DNA of 31,494 nt, taken from the NCBI GenBank assembly GCA_045539315.1, contig JAZQFC010000028.1, positions 1 to 31,494 on the forward strand, given 5' to 3'. The position numbers were made by a program, and so were the translations under genes. The notes under the pieces are model-generated. The model did no database searches. It saw only the letters and a program-made list of their open reading frames with translations, and was not told the origin of the DNA. The DNA is from RUG11462 sp045539315 (GTDB lineage Bacteria; Bacillota; Clostridia; Oscillospirales; Acutalibacteraceae). Shown in pieces: positions 1-6,906 of this stretch (its first letter is position 1; each line of letters starts with the position of its first letter).

Positions 1-53
1 AAAAAACATAAATATCTCCAAAAATTTGTTATATTTATATTATACATAATTTA

Positions 54-145
54 AAAAACTTTTCAAGATAAAAAATCGGAATGACTAGCATTCCGATTTT
101 CGAAAGGTAAGTTTATCTGTATAATTTTGTACCAATGTAGATTTT
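54..145. repeat. 92-bp direct repeat, copy 1 (terminator plus 3' end of LRR gene)
   Basis: This stretch recurs at 2051-2142 with a constant offset of 1,997 bp and only two mismatches that I can see. It covers the A-rich flank, the terminator hairpin and the last codons of the LRR gene (shared protein end KIYIGTKLY). The rest of the two genes is far more diverged, so this suggests a recent duplication or gene conversion limited to the 3' ends. No transposase or IS-like termini accompany it. Confidence 0.85.
72..100 (-). terminator. Rho-independent terminator of the first LRR gene
   Basis: There is a perfect 12-bp stem (72-83 pairs with 89-100) with the 5-nt loop ACTAG. On the minus strand the stem runs into a U-rich tail given by the A run at 71-75. 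It lies just beyond the stop codon of the gene ending at 113. The hairpin at 2069-2097 is identical. Confidence 0.85.
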
Positions 146-844
146 AAAATCATCAGGACCGTTTTTGTTCAAGCGATTTTTTAATGTTTTAGCAACCTTT
201 TCATTTTTTACATAGAAAGATACATTTTTATCAACATCTTCAAAAGCATCATCATATATCTTTGGTGCTTTAGTTTTGCTGTTGATAATAACTTTTTCTA
301 ACTTTTTGCATTTGTAAAAAGCATAAGTATCAATTTTTTCAAAATTAACGCCTAAAACAACTTTTTCTACTTTTGAGCCAACAAAAGCCTGATGATAAAT
401 CTTTTTAACTTTTTTAGGAACAGTAACAGTTTTCAAACCACCCGCAACAGAGTGTAAAACAGTACCTTTTTTGTTTAATAAAATATTATTCTTAACTTTG
501 TATTTTGCGTTGTTTTTAATTGAAATCTCTTTCAAATTAGGTGCTTGAGATACTCTTATAAATTCAGCGGTTTTAGGCAAAACAGCAGATTTAACCTTTG
601 TTTTATTTCCAAGAACTACATGTTTAACTTCTACTCCTTTTATTTTTTCAGGAATAGTAATTGATTTTTTTGTACCTGTATAGTTTTTGATTTCTACACC
701 ATTAGTATGATTACCGTTTTTAGTGTAAGAATAGCCCTTGTAGTTTTTAAAGTTTGGTTCTCCTGCCGATGCAACTATTGAAAACGCAGAAAACAAAACA
801 ACTACAGACAACATAATAGATAAAAGTTTAATTGTTTTTTTCAT
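113..844 (-). CDS. Secreted BspA-type leucine-rich-repeat protein (short paralog)
   Basis: The protein has 243 residues. It starts with a classical signal peptide (MKK, hydrophobic core, ASA cleavage site near residue 27), followed by degenerate LRR_5/BspA repeats of the form 'ITIPEKIKGVEVKHV ... LKTVTVPKKVKKIYHQAF ... LEKVIINSKTKAPKI'. BspA-type repeats are known from bacterial surface proteins that bind host or matrix components. No cell-wall anchor, LPXTG motif or catalytic domain is visible. It is very lysine-rich. The ATG at 844 follows AAAGGAG at a normal distance. It is one of three tandem paralogs, each with its own promoter. The final residues (KIYIGTKLYR) nearly match those of the gene at 2110, where the DNA is repeated. 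Family assignment is good; the ligand is unknown. Confidence 0.85.
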   Translation of the reverse strand: MKKTIKLLSIMLSVVVLFSAFSIVASAGEPNFKNYKGYSYTKNGNHTNGVEIKNYTGTKKSITIPEKIKGVEVKHVVLGNKTKVKSAVLPKTAEFIRVSQAPNLKEISIKNNAKYKVKNNILLNKKGTVLHSVAGGLKTVTVPKKVKKIYHQAFVGSKVEKVVLGVNFEKIDTYAFYKCKKLEKVIINSKTKAPKIYDDAFEDVDKNVSFYVKNEKVAKTLKNRLNKNGPDDFKIYIGTKLYR

Positions 845-869
845 AGGATCATCTCCTTTTAATGATTTA

Positions 870-892
870 GTAAGATAGTAAAACTATCTTAC
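870..892 (-). promoter_or_regulatory. Inverted repeat in the 5' UTR of the first LRR gene
   Basis: Perfect 9-bp arms, GTAAGATAG (870-878) and CTATCTTAC (884-892), flank a 5-nt loop. The dyad lies between the -10 box and the start codon. The third LRR gene has a dyad at the same place (3392-3418) in which a base pair is changed on both sides (GTAAGAT/ATCTTAC versus GTGAGAT/ATCTCAC). That fits an RNA hairpin or a protein operator under selection. The middle LRR gene lacks it. Confidence 0.6.
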
Positions 893-898
893 AATTTA

Positions 899-927
899 AT
901 TTTACCATCACAATTATTAAGTGTCAA
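899..927 (-). promoter_or_regulatory. Sigma-A promoter of the first LRR gene
   Basis: Read on the minus strand: TTGACA (927-922), 17-bp spacer, TAAAAT (904-899). The spacer begins CTTAATAA and ends ATGG, as in the promoters of the other two LRR genes. Confidence 0.85.
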
Positions 928-970
928 GTTTTTACTAAAAAGTTTCAAAAAATTAAAAACTTTTCAAGAT

Positions 971-1005
971 AAAAATCCACTCGATGTTAAATCGAGTGGA
1001 TTTTT
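971..1005 (-). terminator. Terminator of the middle LRR gene
   Basis: A 15-bp perfect stem (971-985 with 991-1005) around a 5-nt loop, with A and T runs at its base so that it could work in both directions. It lies just past the stop codon of the gene ending at 1014. Confidence 0.85.
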
Positions 1006-1013
1006 TGCAAAAC

Positions 1014-1946
1014 TTATTTTAAAACAACAAATTCATTTCCGTTTTTCTTTGCATATTTTTGAGCAGTTGAATTTTTATAACCGTAAACTGTTGCATCTTT
1101 AGGAATAGTTTCAGACAAATACTTTTTATAATATTTATCATATTCGCCCGGATTAATTTCACAATCTTTGCTATAAATATAAACTTTTTCAAGTTCTTCA
1201 CAGTCTTCAAAAGCGCCCTGACCTATATATTCAGTAGTTTTAGGAATAACAACTTTTTTAAGGTCTTCACAATTTCTAAACGCTTCATTACCTAAAGATT
1301 TGAAACCTCTCGGCAATCTAATTTTAGTTAATTCATCGCAACTAACAAAACCACAATATTCAATCTTTTTTAATTTTTTATTAAACTCAACGGTTTTTAA
1401 TTTTTCGCAACTAGCAAAAGCATATTGCTTAACACGAGTTGCATTTTTACCAAAACTAATCTTTGTAATATCTCTGCTATTAAAGCCATCAACAACTTTA
1501 ACAGAATTAGGCATTTTAATTTTTTTCAAACCACCAGGGCAACATCTAATTTCGGTGCCTTTTTTGTTAAGAACTAAATTATTTTTAACAGAATAATTTT
1601 TGTTAGACTTATTAAAAGTAATTTTTTTAAGGTCTTTTGCATAAGCCCAACCACCGCCAATAGAAAACTTGTTAGGAATGTGTACTCTAGTAACACCCTT
1701 AAGACTAGCGCCTTTACCCTGCAAGTCAATATCTACAACTTCATATCCTTTAATTTTTTTAGGAATTGTAATTTTAGTTTTATTTCCAACATATCCGGTT
1801 ATAGTAATTTCTTTGCCAATTAGGAAATAAGTAAAACCATTATGTTCACGATTTTTGTAGTTTACAGCATAAGTGCTAAATGACATCGAAGAAACTAAAA
1901 GAACAATTGTTAAAACCATAGACAATGATTTTAATGCTTTTTTCAT
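1014..1946 (-). CDS. Secreted BspA-type leucine-rich-repeat protein (middle paralog)
   Basis: 310 residues. The signal peptide ends near TYA (residue 27). A short region shared with the first paralog follows (NYKNREHNGFTYF, then ITIPKKIKGYEV). At least four recognisable LRR_5/BspA units occupy the C-terminal half, with the repeating pattern 'AFxxCExLxxVxxPxxxxxIGxxAF' seen in VKQYAFASCEKLKTVEF, IEYCGFVSCDELTKI and LGNEAFRNCEDLKKV. These repeats form a solenoid used for adhesion or ligand binding. There is no anchor motif. The ATG at 1946 follows AAAAGGAGTG. It has its own promoter (1996-2024) and terminator (971-1005), so it is a single-gene unit. Unlike its two neighbours it has no dyad in the leader. 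Confidence 0.88.
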   Translation of the reverse strand: MKKALKSLSMVLTIVLLVSSMSFSTYAVNYKNREHNGFTYFLIGKEITITGYVGNKTKITIPKKIKGYEVVDIDLQGKGASLKGVTRVHIPNKFSIGGGWAYAKDLKKITFNKSNKNYSVKNNLVLNKKGTEIRCCPGGLKKIKMPNSVKVVDGFNSRDITKISFGKNATRVKQYAFASCEKLKTVEFNKKLKKIEYCGFVSCDELTKIRLPRGFKSLGNEAFRNCEDLKKVVIPKTTEYIGQGAFEDCEELEKVYIYSKDCEINPGEYDKYYKKYLSETIPKDATVYGYKNSTAQKYAKKNGNEFVVLK

Positions 1947-1995
1947 AAAATCACACTCCTTTTTTGTTTAATAAACGATAATTACTTCTATCTAA

Positions 1996-2024
1996 ATTTT
2001 ACCATATCACTTATTAAGTGTCAA
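1996..2024 (-). promoter_or_regulatory. Sigma-A promoter of the middle LRR gene
   Basis: Minus strand: TTGACA (2024-2019), 17-bp spacer, TAAAAT (2001-1996). The spacer sequence matches those of the promoters at 899-927 and 3423-3451 at most positions. Confidence 0.85.
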
Positions 2025-2050
2025 GTTTTTACTAAAAAGTTTCAAAAATT

Positions 2051-2142
2051 AAAAACTTTTCAAAATAAAAAATCGGAATGACTAGCATTCCGATTTTCGA
2101 AAGGTAAGTTTATTTGTATAATTTTGTACCAATGTAGATTTT
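2051..2142. repeat. 92-bp direct repeat, copy 2
   Basis: Partner of the repeat at 54-145. It covers the terminator and the last codons of the third LRR gene. Differences seen: one base in the A-rich flank and one in the last codons. Confidence 0.85.
2069..2097 (-). terminator. Terminator of the third LRR gene
   Basis: A 12-bp perfect stem (2069-2080 with 2086-2097) with loop ACTAG, followed on the minus strand by a U-rich tail. It is identical to the hairpin at 72-100. Confidence 0.85.
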
Positions 2143-3369
2143 GTATTTATTTTTAATGCTAAAAAGTTCTACTTTATCTAGTTTTGCTTTTAAATCTTTG
2201 GCAACTCGTTTGTTTTTAACATATATTTTCATAGGGCTTTTTTTGTTTCTTTTACTTGAAAAAACACTATAATTTCTTTCAATTTTAGGTGCAGTTTTTG
2301 TGTTGTTTATAACAATTTTTTTGAGATTTTTGCAATAAGAAAAAGCAGATTCGTTAATAACTTTAAGACCTTTTTTAAACTCAATTTCAGTTAACTTGTT
2401 ACTTCTAATTTTACCGGTAATTTTTTGATTTTTGCTAAAAGTAACATTTTCTAATTTATTGCAATGTACATCAAAATTATCAGTCACTTTCGCTTTGTTT
2501 ACAAAAACAATTTCTTCAATATTGTTGTTTTTATAATAATCATCATTGTACATTTCTTTAATTGTATGTCCTACAATAATGCTTTTAACTGAATTTTCAA
2601 CAAAATCAAGTCTAATTGAATCAACATCATTTTTCACTAAATAAACTTCTTGTGGTTTGAAGTCAAAAAGTTGTGTGTTAGTTACTTTATCAATAATTCT
2701 TGAATCTCTAGCTTCTAAAAATTCATTTTCTTCATCGACAATAATATTTTCTAATTTTGAACTACCGAAAAATGTTGCTTCTTTAACTGTTTTAACTGAT
2801 TTACCGATTTTAAGTGTTTTTAAATTTTCAAGATTTTTAAAATCAGAAATTTCTTCAACTGTATCAGGAATAGTAATTTCTTCGATTTTGTTTCTATCGA
2901 TTTCGGTAAAATCATAACCTGTTAATTTGCTTACGTTTGCAATTGTGTTTGGGGCTTTGCTAGGCGAAACATTGTATTCAAAAACTTGTGCGCTACTTAC
3001 CTTACTAGGTAAATTATCTAATGAAGGGAAGTTAACTTCTTCGGCAATTTCAAACTTTTGAGTTTTATCTGTTAAATATGCAACTGCAACACAACTTGGA
3101 GCATAACCTGAATTTTTATATTTTTCTAAACTTTTTTCAAAACTAATATCACTTTCAACCTCAATTTTATAGATAATATTATCTTTAATAGCAAATGTAA
3201 CAAACGAACAATATTCATCACCATTATTGTATTCCATATTATCTACATCAATTGCTTTGCTCCAGTCGATATCTTCAAGTTTGCTAACCGTTTGGGCATT
3301 TGCACTAACCAAAGTAGCAGAAGATATAACCATAATCATACATAAAATAATACTTAAAACTTTTTTCAA
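2110..3369 (-). CDS. Secreted BspA-type leucine-rich-repeat protein (long paralog)
   Basis: About 419 residues if translation starts at the TTG at 3369. That start sits 9 nt from the AAAGGAG at 3379-3385 and gives the usual MKKVLSIIL signal peptide, cleaved near SANA. The upstream in-frame TTG at 3378 touches the Shine-Dalgarno and is unlikely. Residues up to about 150 form a non-repeat domain with no family I recognise. LRR_5/BspA-like units follow (EITIPDTVEEISDFKNLENLKTL and INESAFSYCKNLKKIVI), and the tail KIYIGTKLYK is shared with the first paralog. It is acidic to neutral, in contrast with its lysine-rich neighbours. The leader carries a dyad (3392-3418). Probable surface adhesin or ligand-binding protein; ligand unknown. 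Confidence 0.85.
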   Translation of the reverse strand: MKKVLSIILCMIMVISSATLVSANAQTVSKLEDIDWSKAIDVDNMEYNNGDEYCSFVTFAIKDNIIYKIEVESDISFEKSLEKYKNSGYAPSCVAVAYLTDKTQKFEIAEEVNFPSLDNLPSKVSSAQVFEYNVSPSKAPNTIANVSKLTGYDFTEIDRNKIEEITIPDTVEEISDFKNLENLKTLKIGKSVKTVKEATFFGSSKLENIIVDEENEFLEARDSRIIDKVTNTQLFDFKPQEVYLVKNDVDSIRLDFVENSVKSIIVGHTIKEMYNDDYYKNNNIEEIVFVNKAKVTDNFDVHCNKLENVTFSKNQKITGKIRSNKLTEIEFKKGLKVINESAFSYCKNLKKIVINNTKTAPKIERNYSVFSSKRNKKSPMKIYVKNKRVAKDLKAKLDKVELFSIKNKYKIYIGTKLYK

Positions 3370-3391
3370 AATAATCAACTCCTTTTGATTT

Positions 3392-3418
3392 TTGTGAGAT
3401 GATAAAACTATCTCACAA
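3392..3418 (-). promoter_or_regulatory. Inverted repeat in the 5' UTR of the long LRR gene
   Basis: Arms TTGTGAGAT (3392-3400) and ATCTCACAA (3410-3418) are exact reverse complements, separated by 9 nt. The position relative to promoter and start codon matches the dyad at 870-892, and both arms change together between the two copies. Confidence 0.6.
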
Positions 3419-3422
3419 TTAA

Positions 3423-3451
3423 ATTTTACCTTCTCACTTATTAAGTGTCAA
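3423..3451 (-). promoter_or_regulatory. Sigma-A promoter of the long LRR gene
   Basis: Minus strand: TTGACA (3451-3446), 17-bp spacer starting CTTAATAAGTGAG, TAAAAT (3428-3423). Same design as the other two LRR promoters. Confidence 0.85.
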
Positions 3452-3574
3452 GATTTGTTAAAAAAGTTTCAAAATTTACAATAAAAAATATCATCTAAAA
3501 TTCGGTGTGAAAAATTGATTAGCACATTTGCACCATCTCCAATTCTTATTTTAATTTTGTTTTTAAAATTATGT

Positions 3575-3645
3575 AAAAGGGGTAGAAACTAAAACTTAAA
3601 TATTTTAGTTAGAGCCACTCGGTGTTCAAAAGTGTTACCCCTTTT
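3575..3645. other. Self-complementary element, possible structured RNA or terminator
   Basis: The outer stem pairs AAAAGGGGTA (3575-3584) with TACCCCTTTT (3636-3645), 10 bp. Inside it, AACTAAAA (3587-3594) pairs with TTTTAGTT (3603-3610) across an 8-nt loop. A third small element around CACTCGGTG (3616-3624) can pair with itself, or CACT (3616-3619) can pair with AGTG (3631-3634). The result is a closed multibranch fold. On the plus strand it ends in a short T run, so it could terminate plus-strand transcription. On the minus strand it begins at the stop codon of the micro-ORF at 3635-3694. I match it to no known riboswitch or ribozyme. Confidence 0.45.
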
Positions 3646-3694
3646 TCATTGAAACAAGTATTAATGTTAATAATATTGATAAAGTTTTTTTCAT
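3635..3694 (-). pseudogene. Signal-peptide micro-ORF, probable relic of a fourth LRR gene
   Basis: The ATG at 3694 lies 8 nt after AAAGGAGT (3710-3703) and opens a 19-codon frame, MKKTLSILLTLILVSMKKG, ending in TAA at 3635. The first 15 residues look exactly like the signal-peptide starts of the neighbouring secreted proteins (for example MKKVLSIIL). The stop comes where the mature protein should begin and falls inside the element at 3575-3645. I infer a deletion that left ribosome binding site and signal peptide. A strong terminator (3721-3771) lies just upstream and no promoter is visible between, so expression is doubtful. A genuine tiny membrane peptide cannot be excluded. Confidence 0.5.
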
Positions 3695-3720
3695 TTTAAA
3701 AAACTCCTTTCAAAATTAAA

Positions 3721-3771
3721 AAAGTTTGTATTGTAGAACGCCTTTTTTCCCATTTCTACAATACAAACTTT
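3721..3771 (-). terminator. Strong terminator after the sigma/anti-sigma pair
   Basis: A perfect 18-bp stem (3721-3738 with 3754-3771) with a 15-nt loop, flanked by A and T runs on both sides. It ends the minus-strand transcript of the anti-sigma gene (stop at 3799). Confidence 0.85.
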
Positions 3772-3798
3772 ATTTTTTATGATTTTCGGACAAAATTT

Positions 3799-4488
3799 TT
3801 ATTTATTTTTTATTTTCAGCGAATTGCACATTTTTATTGCTTCGTTTTTGTTTAAATTTCCTGATAGTGAAAAAATGTATTCTCCATTATCTAAAATTAT
3901 TTTAATATCTTCTGAATTTTCCCAAGTGTAAATTACATATTCTTGATTGTTATGTGTTTCTATTGATTTTAAAGAATTTTCATTATCAATATTTGAACTA
4001 TATACAGTTTTCACATCTTGCATAAAAATTATCATGCTATCATTCGAAGCATACATATATGTAGCATTACTAGTATCTACAGAACTATCAACTAATTCAA
4101 ATCCTGACGGAACATATCCTAATTCATAAATTTTTTCTAATGTTTCAGGGTATTCTTTTGTGTTTTCAACATTTGCGGTAATTCTATCATGAGTTGCAAA
4201 GGTATTTATAAAGAATTCTTTAATAGCATTTCTTACTGCGCCTACCGAAAGCGAACAACAGAAAAGTACAATTATTGCAACAAAAACACAAATAGTTCTG
4301 CGCATTCCTGTTAAAGTAACTTTATAATAAATATTATTGCGAGATTTAATTATTCTTTGAATTTTTTTATTAAATTTTTCAGATGTTATAAATTTGCTTT
4401 CATCAAACTTTTCACTAAAAAGCCAATTGCTCTCATATATCTCAATTGCTTCATTAAGTAAATTATCGGTTAAAACACTATTCATCAT
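3799..4488 (-). CDS. Membrane-anchored anti-sigma-type protein, DUF4367-like
   Basis: 229 residues in three parts: a cytoplasmic N-terminus (1-62) with an acidic helix followed by a basic segment, one transmembrane helix (about 66-85, ICVFVAIIVLFCCSLSVGAV), and an extracytoplasmic domain. From about residue 115 (LEKIYELGYVPSGFELVD) to the end this resembles the DUF4367/anti-sigma sensor domains of Clostridia. It overlaps the upstream ECF-sigma gene by 11 bp, so the two are translationally coupled, as sigma/anti-sigma pairs usually are. Inference: the N-terminus holds the sigma factor at the membrane and the outer domain senses an envelope signal. The signal is unknown, and I see neither a classical zinc-binding ZAS HxxxCxxC motif nor a cleavage-site motif. 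Confidence 0.7.
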   Translation of the reverse strand: MMNSVLTDNLLNEAIEIYESNWLFSEKFDESKFITSEKFNKKIQRIIKSRNNIYYKVTLTGMRRTICVFVAIIVLFCCSLSVGAVRNAIKEFFINTFATHDRITANVENTKEYPETLEKIYELGYVPSGFELVDSSVDTSNATYMYASNDSMIIFMQDVKTVYSSNIDNENSLKSIETHNNQEYVIYTWENSEDIKIILDNGEYIFSLSGNLNKNEAIKMCNSLKIKNK

Positions 4489-5002
4489 TAAGCATCTCTT
4501 TCAATAATTTTTTTGCTCTTTGAAATCTCTTTTCTACAGCGGATTTCGAAATTCCAAGAATTTTTGCAGTTTCATTTAAAGAACAATCAAATCTATATTT
4601 TACATACAAAACTTCTTTATAAATCTCCGGCATTTTTTCTATACATTCTGCCACATATTTTGCATCAATCTCATCTGCAACAACATTTTGATTTATGCCA
4701 ACTATGTCTTCAATAATTTCAAGAGTTTTATGTTTTTTTCTTTTTTGCAACATAGTCTTTGATACGTTCTTCACTATTACAACCACAAAGCCTTTAGTTT
4801 TCGGACAAGAAATTTCATCAATTTTATGAAGATTTTTTAAAATTCGCAAAAAAGCCTCGTGAACAGCATCTTCAGCCTCTGATTTTTCTTTCAAAATTGA
4901 GTAAGCCAAATTAAGCATTAAATCTTTATACTCGTTATAAATCTGCGTGAATTTGTCTTTCTCTTCAGGCAGGTCTATAAGCGTTAAATAAAATGAAAGC
5001 AT
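4478..5002 (-). CDS. ECF-type RNA polymerase sigma factor
   Basis: 174 residues, the normal length for the family. Sigma region 2 is visible at about 18-62 (YNEYKDLMLNLAYSILKEKS then EAEDAVHEAFLRILKNL). Region 4 with its helix-turn-helix lies at about 120-170 (MPEIYKEVLYVKYRFD, then LNETAKILGISKSAVEKRFQ). It would direct RNA polymerase to its own regulon under the control of the overlapping anti-sigma gene. The promoter at 5037-5064 is sigma-A type, so I see no sign of autoregulation by its own recognition sequence. The LRR promoters nearby are perfect housekeeping promoters, so they are not obvious targets. Confidence 0.88.
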   Translation of the reverse strand: MLSFYLTLIDLPEEKDKFTQIYNEYKDLMLNLAYSILKEKSEAEDAVHEAFLRILKNLHKIDEISCPKTKGFVVVIVKNVSKTMLQKRKKHKTLEIIEDIVGINQNVVADEIDAKYVAECIEKMPEIYKEVLYVKYRFDCSLNETAKILGISKSAVEKRFQRAKKLLKEMLNDE

Positions 5003-5036
5003 ATTTTTATTTCCTTTATAACTTATTATCTTTTTT

Positions 5037-5064
5037 ATTATACATTATTTTACAAATTTTTCAA
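5037..5064 (-). promoter_or_regulatory. Sigma-A promoter of the sigma/anti-sigma operon
   Basis: Minus strand: TTGAAA (5064-5059), 16-bp spacer, TATAAT (5042-5037). It abuts the stop codon of the upstream gene (5066). No terminator lies between, so read-through from the transporter operon is also possible. Confidence 0.7.
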
Positions 5065-5065
5065 G

Positions 5066-5728
5066 TCAAATCTCTAAACAGCCACCAATATCAGTGAGCG
5101 GGGTGTTAAACCATTTATATTCAACATTACGCTCGGTTAGGTATTTGTCTATTTTTATAAAATCAGGGTGTTTTGTTATATCGCCAAAAAAGTATAAAAC
5201 CCCATTTATAAATCCACTTGCGCCACCTATAAAACCGTAATCATATTTTTCAATTTTTATGTACCCTTTTTCTATTAAAAGGGGAGTGGCGCCGTTTATC
5301 TTTAGCGCATTATAAATACCTATATCGGCAGTTATAAAAGAAGTTTCATCTATACAAAGGCAAGAACAAGCCGCATATCCTTGTGGCACATCTATTATAT
5401 TTTTATTTTGCTCTTTGCAAAAATCTAAAACAGTTTTAGATATAGTTTTTGTATTCATCAAAACCGTATTTTTAACTTGTTTGCAATTGAGTTTTACATC
5501 ATAAGGATACTCTTTATCAAGTGTTTCATCAATAAATTTTACATTATAACCACGACTTTTAAAAAGCGATGATAAATAATAATCTTTTTCTAAAAACACA
5601 GTTTTGTCTATTATCAAAATATTCATATCAGGGTGAGAAGCAACAGGTGTGTCAAGATGCTTGCTTTTATCAATAACTAAAACATCATCAAAATACTTTG
5701 AAAAAGATTTATCTCCCAAAATAATCAA
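5066..5728 (-). CDS. DUF6873-like protein (guanidino-modifying-enzyme fold)
   Basis: About 220 residues. Motifs seen: SHPDMNILIID early on, QGYAACSCLCIDETSFITADIGI in the middle, then YGFIGGASGF, FFGDITKHPDF and LTDIGGCLEI at the end. I recall this set from the clostridial DUF6873 family, which is assigned to the guanidino-modifying-enzyme (pentein) fold. Its reaction is not known to me. A GTG at 5737 overlaps the Shine-Dalgarno GGGAG and the preceding stop; the TTG at 5728 lies 8 nt from that GGGAG, so I prefer it. It is the last gene of a three-gene unit with the permease and adaptor upstream. Family name is moderately sure; function is open. Confidence 0.65.
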   Translation of the reverse strand: MIILGDKSFSKYFDDVLVIDKSKHLDTPVASHPDMNILIIDKTVFLEKDYYLSSLFKSRGYNVKFIDETLDKEYPYDVKLNCKQVKNTVLMNTKTISKTVLDFCKEQNKNIIDVPQGYAACSCLCIDETSFITADIGIYNALKINGATPLLIEKGYIKIEKYDYGFIGGASGFINGVLYFFGDITKHPDFIKIDKYLTERNVEYKWFNTPLTDIGGCLEI

Positions 5729-5733
5729 ACTTC

Positions 5734-6906
5734 TCACTCCCTTAATGCATCAATAATTTTCATCTTTGCCGCTTTGCAAGCAGGATAAATTCCAAAAACT
5801 GCGCCAATAATCAAAGCGCTTGAAAATGATAAAAGCAAAGTTGCTATTTTTATATTAAATTCAACTCCAATTACCATACTTCCAAGAAAAATTATAATAA
5901 TTCCCACTGCAATTCCAATTATACTTCCAAAGGCGCTTATAGTCAATGCTTCAAATAAAAACTCGCTCATTATATTAAAAAAGTTAGCGCCAATTGCTTT
6001 TTTAATGCCGATTTCTCTTGTGCGCTCGTTAACAGAGACCAGCATTACCGTCATTATGCCAAGCCCTGCAACTAAAAGTGTAATAATACTAACAATTGAA
6101 AAGATAATCGTTATAGTGTTAAGTAGCCCCATCAAAGTTTGTCTGCCTGCCGCTAAATCACCGGTTTTTATGCTTCCTTGAACACCTTTTTCAATATCGA
6201 GTTTGGTTTTAATGCTTTTGGATACGCTTTTTGCTAAATCTTCACTATTGAGTTTAATTGCTATTTGGTATAATTCATCAGTGCCTGTTGCTTGTTGAAA
6301 AGTGGTGTAGGGAATATAACAAAACACGGGAACAATATTTCCCATAACACTTTGTAAAATTCCACTTCCGGATGAAGTTATGCCGATTACTTCAAATTCA
6401 TCATAAGAATTGCCAACAAGTATTTTAACCTTTTTACCCACACAGTTTTCTCTTTTAAAAATTGATTTTGCAGCAGTTTCATCTATTAAACAAACATTTT
6501 CTTTTGAATTAATATCGTAGTCTTCAAAAGACCTGCCAAACAAAATATCAAATGCCACAACTTGGCTCGCGCCTGCATCAACACCCCAAATCATTATATC
6601 TTTTGAAACGTTGCTATTTGAAATTTTAGATTTAGAAGTAAGTATAGGCATAGCGGTTGAAACGCCTTTTTGCTTCTTTATTATATTCAAATCATTATTA
6701 TTAACAGCGCATTTATCGGCAGTAACAGAAATTCCGTTTAAACCAAGCGAATCAAGTTCGCCATTTATAGTTTTAATACCAATATCGCTTATGGTGTTTA
6801 TAAGCATAACAGAAGCAACTCCGACTGCAATTCCTAAAACAGTCAGAGTTGTACGAATCCCTTTTCTAAATATATTTCTAAATGATAGTAAAATTGAATC
6901 AAGCAT
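5734..6906 (-). CDS. ABC transporter permease, MacB/FtsX type
   Basis: 390 residues with the MacB_PCD plus FtsX layout. One transmembrane helix lies at about 18-40 (GIRTTLTVLGIAVGVASVML), a large extracytoplasmic domain at about 45-255, and three helices near the C-terminus (about 265-292, 312-345 and 350-382). The segment ERTREIGIKKAIGA, typical of the loop contacting the ATPase, is present. The family exports peptides or lipoproteins, or transmits force to envelope enzymes; the substrate is unknown here. The start abuts the stop codon of the adaptor gene. The expected ATP-binding gene is missing from the operon. Confidence 0.88.
   Translation of the reverse strand: MLDSILLSFRNIFRKGIRTTLTVLGIAVGVASVMLINTISDIGIKTINGELDSLGLNGISVTADKCAVNNNDLNIIKKQKGVSTAMPILTSKSKISNSNVSKDIMIWGVDAGASQVVAFDILFGRSFEDYDINSKENVCLIDETAAKSIFKRENCVGKKVKILVGNSYDEFEVIGITSSGSGILQSVMGNIVPVFCYIPYTTFQQATGTDELYQIAIKLNSEDLAKSVSKSIKTKLDIEKGVQGSIKTGDLAAGRQTLMGLLNTITIIFSIVSIITLLVAGLGIMTVMLVSVNERTREIGIKKAIGANFFNIMSEFLFEALTISAFGSIIGIAVGIIIIFLGSMVIGVEFNIKIATLLLSFSSALIIGAVFGIYPACKAAKMKIIDALRE

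Larger units (their letters stand above)
3379..3798. other. 420-bp gap between LRR gene and anti-sigma gene
   Basis: This gap holds, from left to right, the leader dyad and promoter of the long LRR gene (3392-3451), an AT-rich stretch with no feature I can support (about 3452-3574), a self-complementary element (3575-3645), a signal-peptide micro-ORF on the minus strand (3635-3694) with a good ribosome binding site (3703-3710), and a strong terminator (3721-3771). The likeliest reading is that a fourth LRR gene once stood here and was deleted. Confidence 0.6.

Noticed and set aside
54..2142. Direct repeats as ends of a mobile element
   Set aside because: The interval holds only LRR genes; no transposase, terminal inverted repeats or target-site duplication; the repeat includes coding sequence.
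3575..3645. Resemblance of ACACCGAGTGG (minus strand) to the last hairpin of a Cas9 tracrRNA, with GTTTTAGTTT nearby
   Set aside because: No cas gene, no repeat-spacer array and no anti-repeat pairing partner in the window; the likeness covers only a few bases.
3369..4478. LRR genes as the regulon of the neighbouring ECF sigma factor
   Set aside because: Their promoters are near-perfect sigma-A sites (TTGACA-17-TAAAAT), with no separate ECF-type motif shared with the sigma operon.
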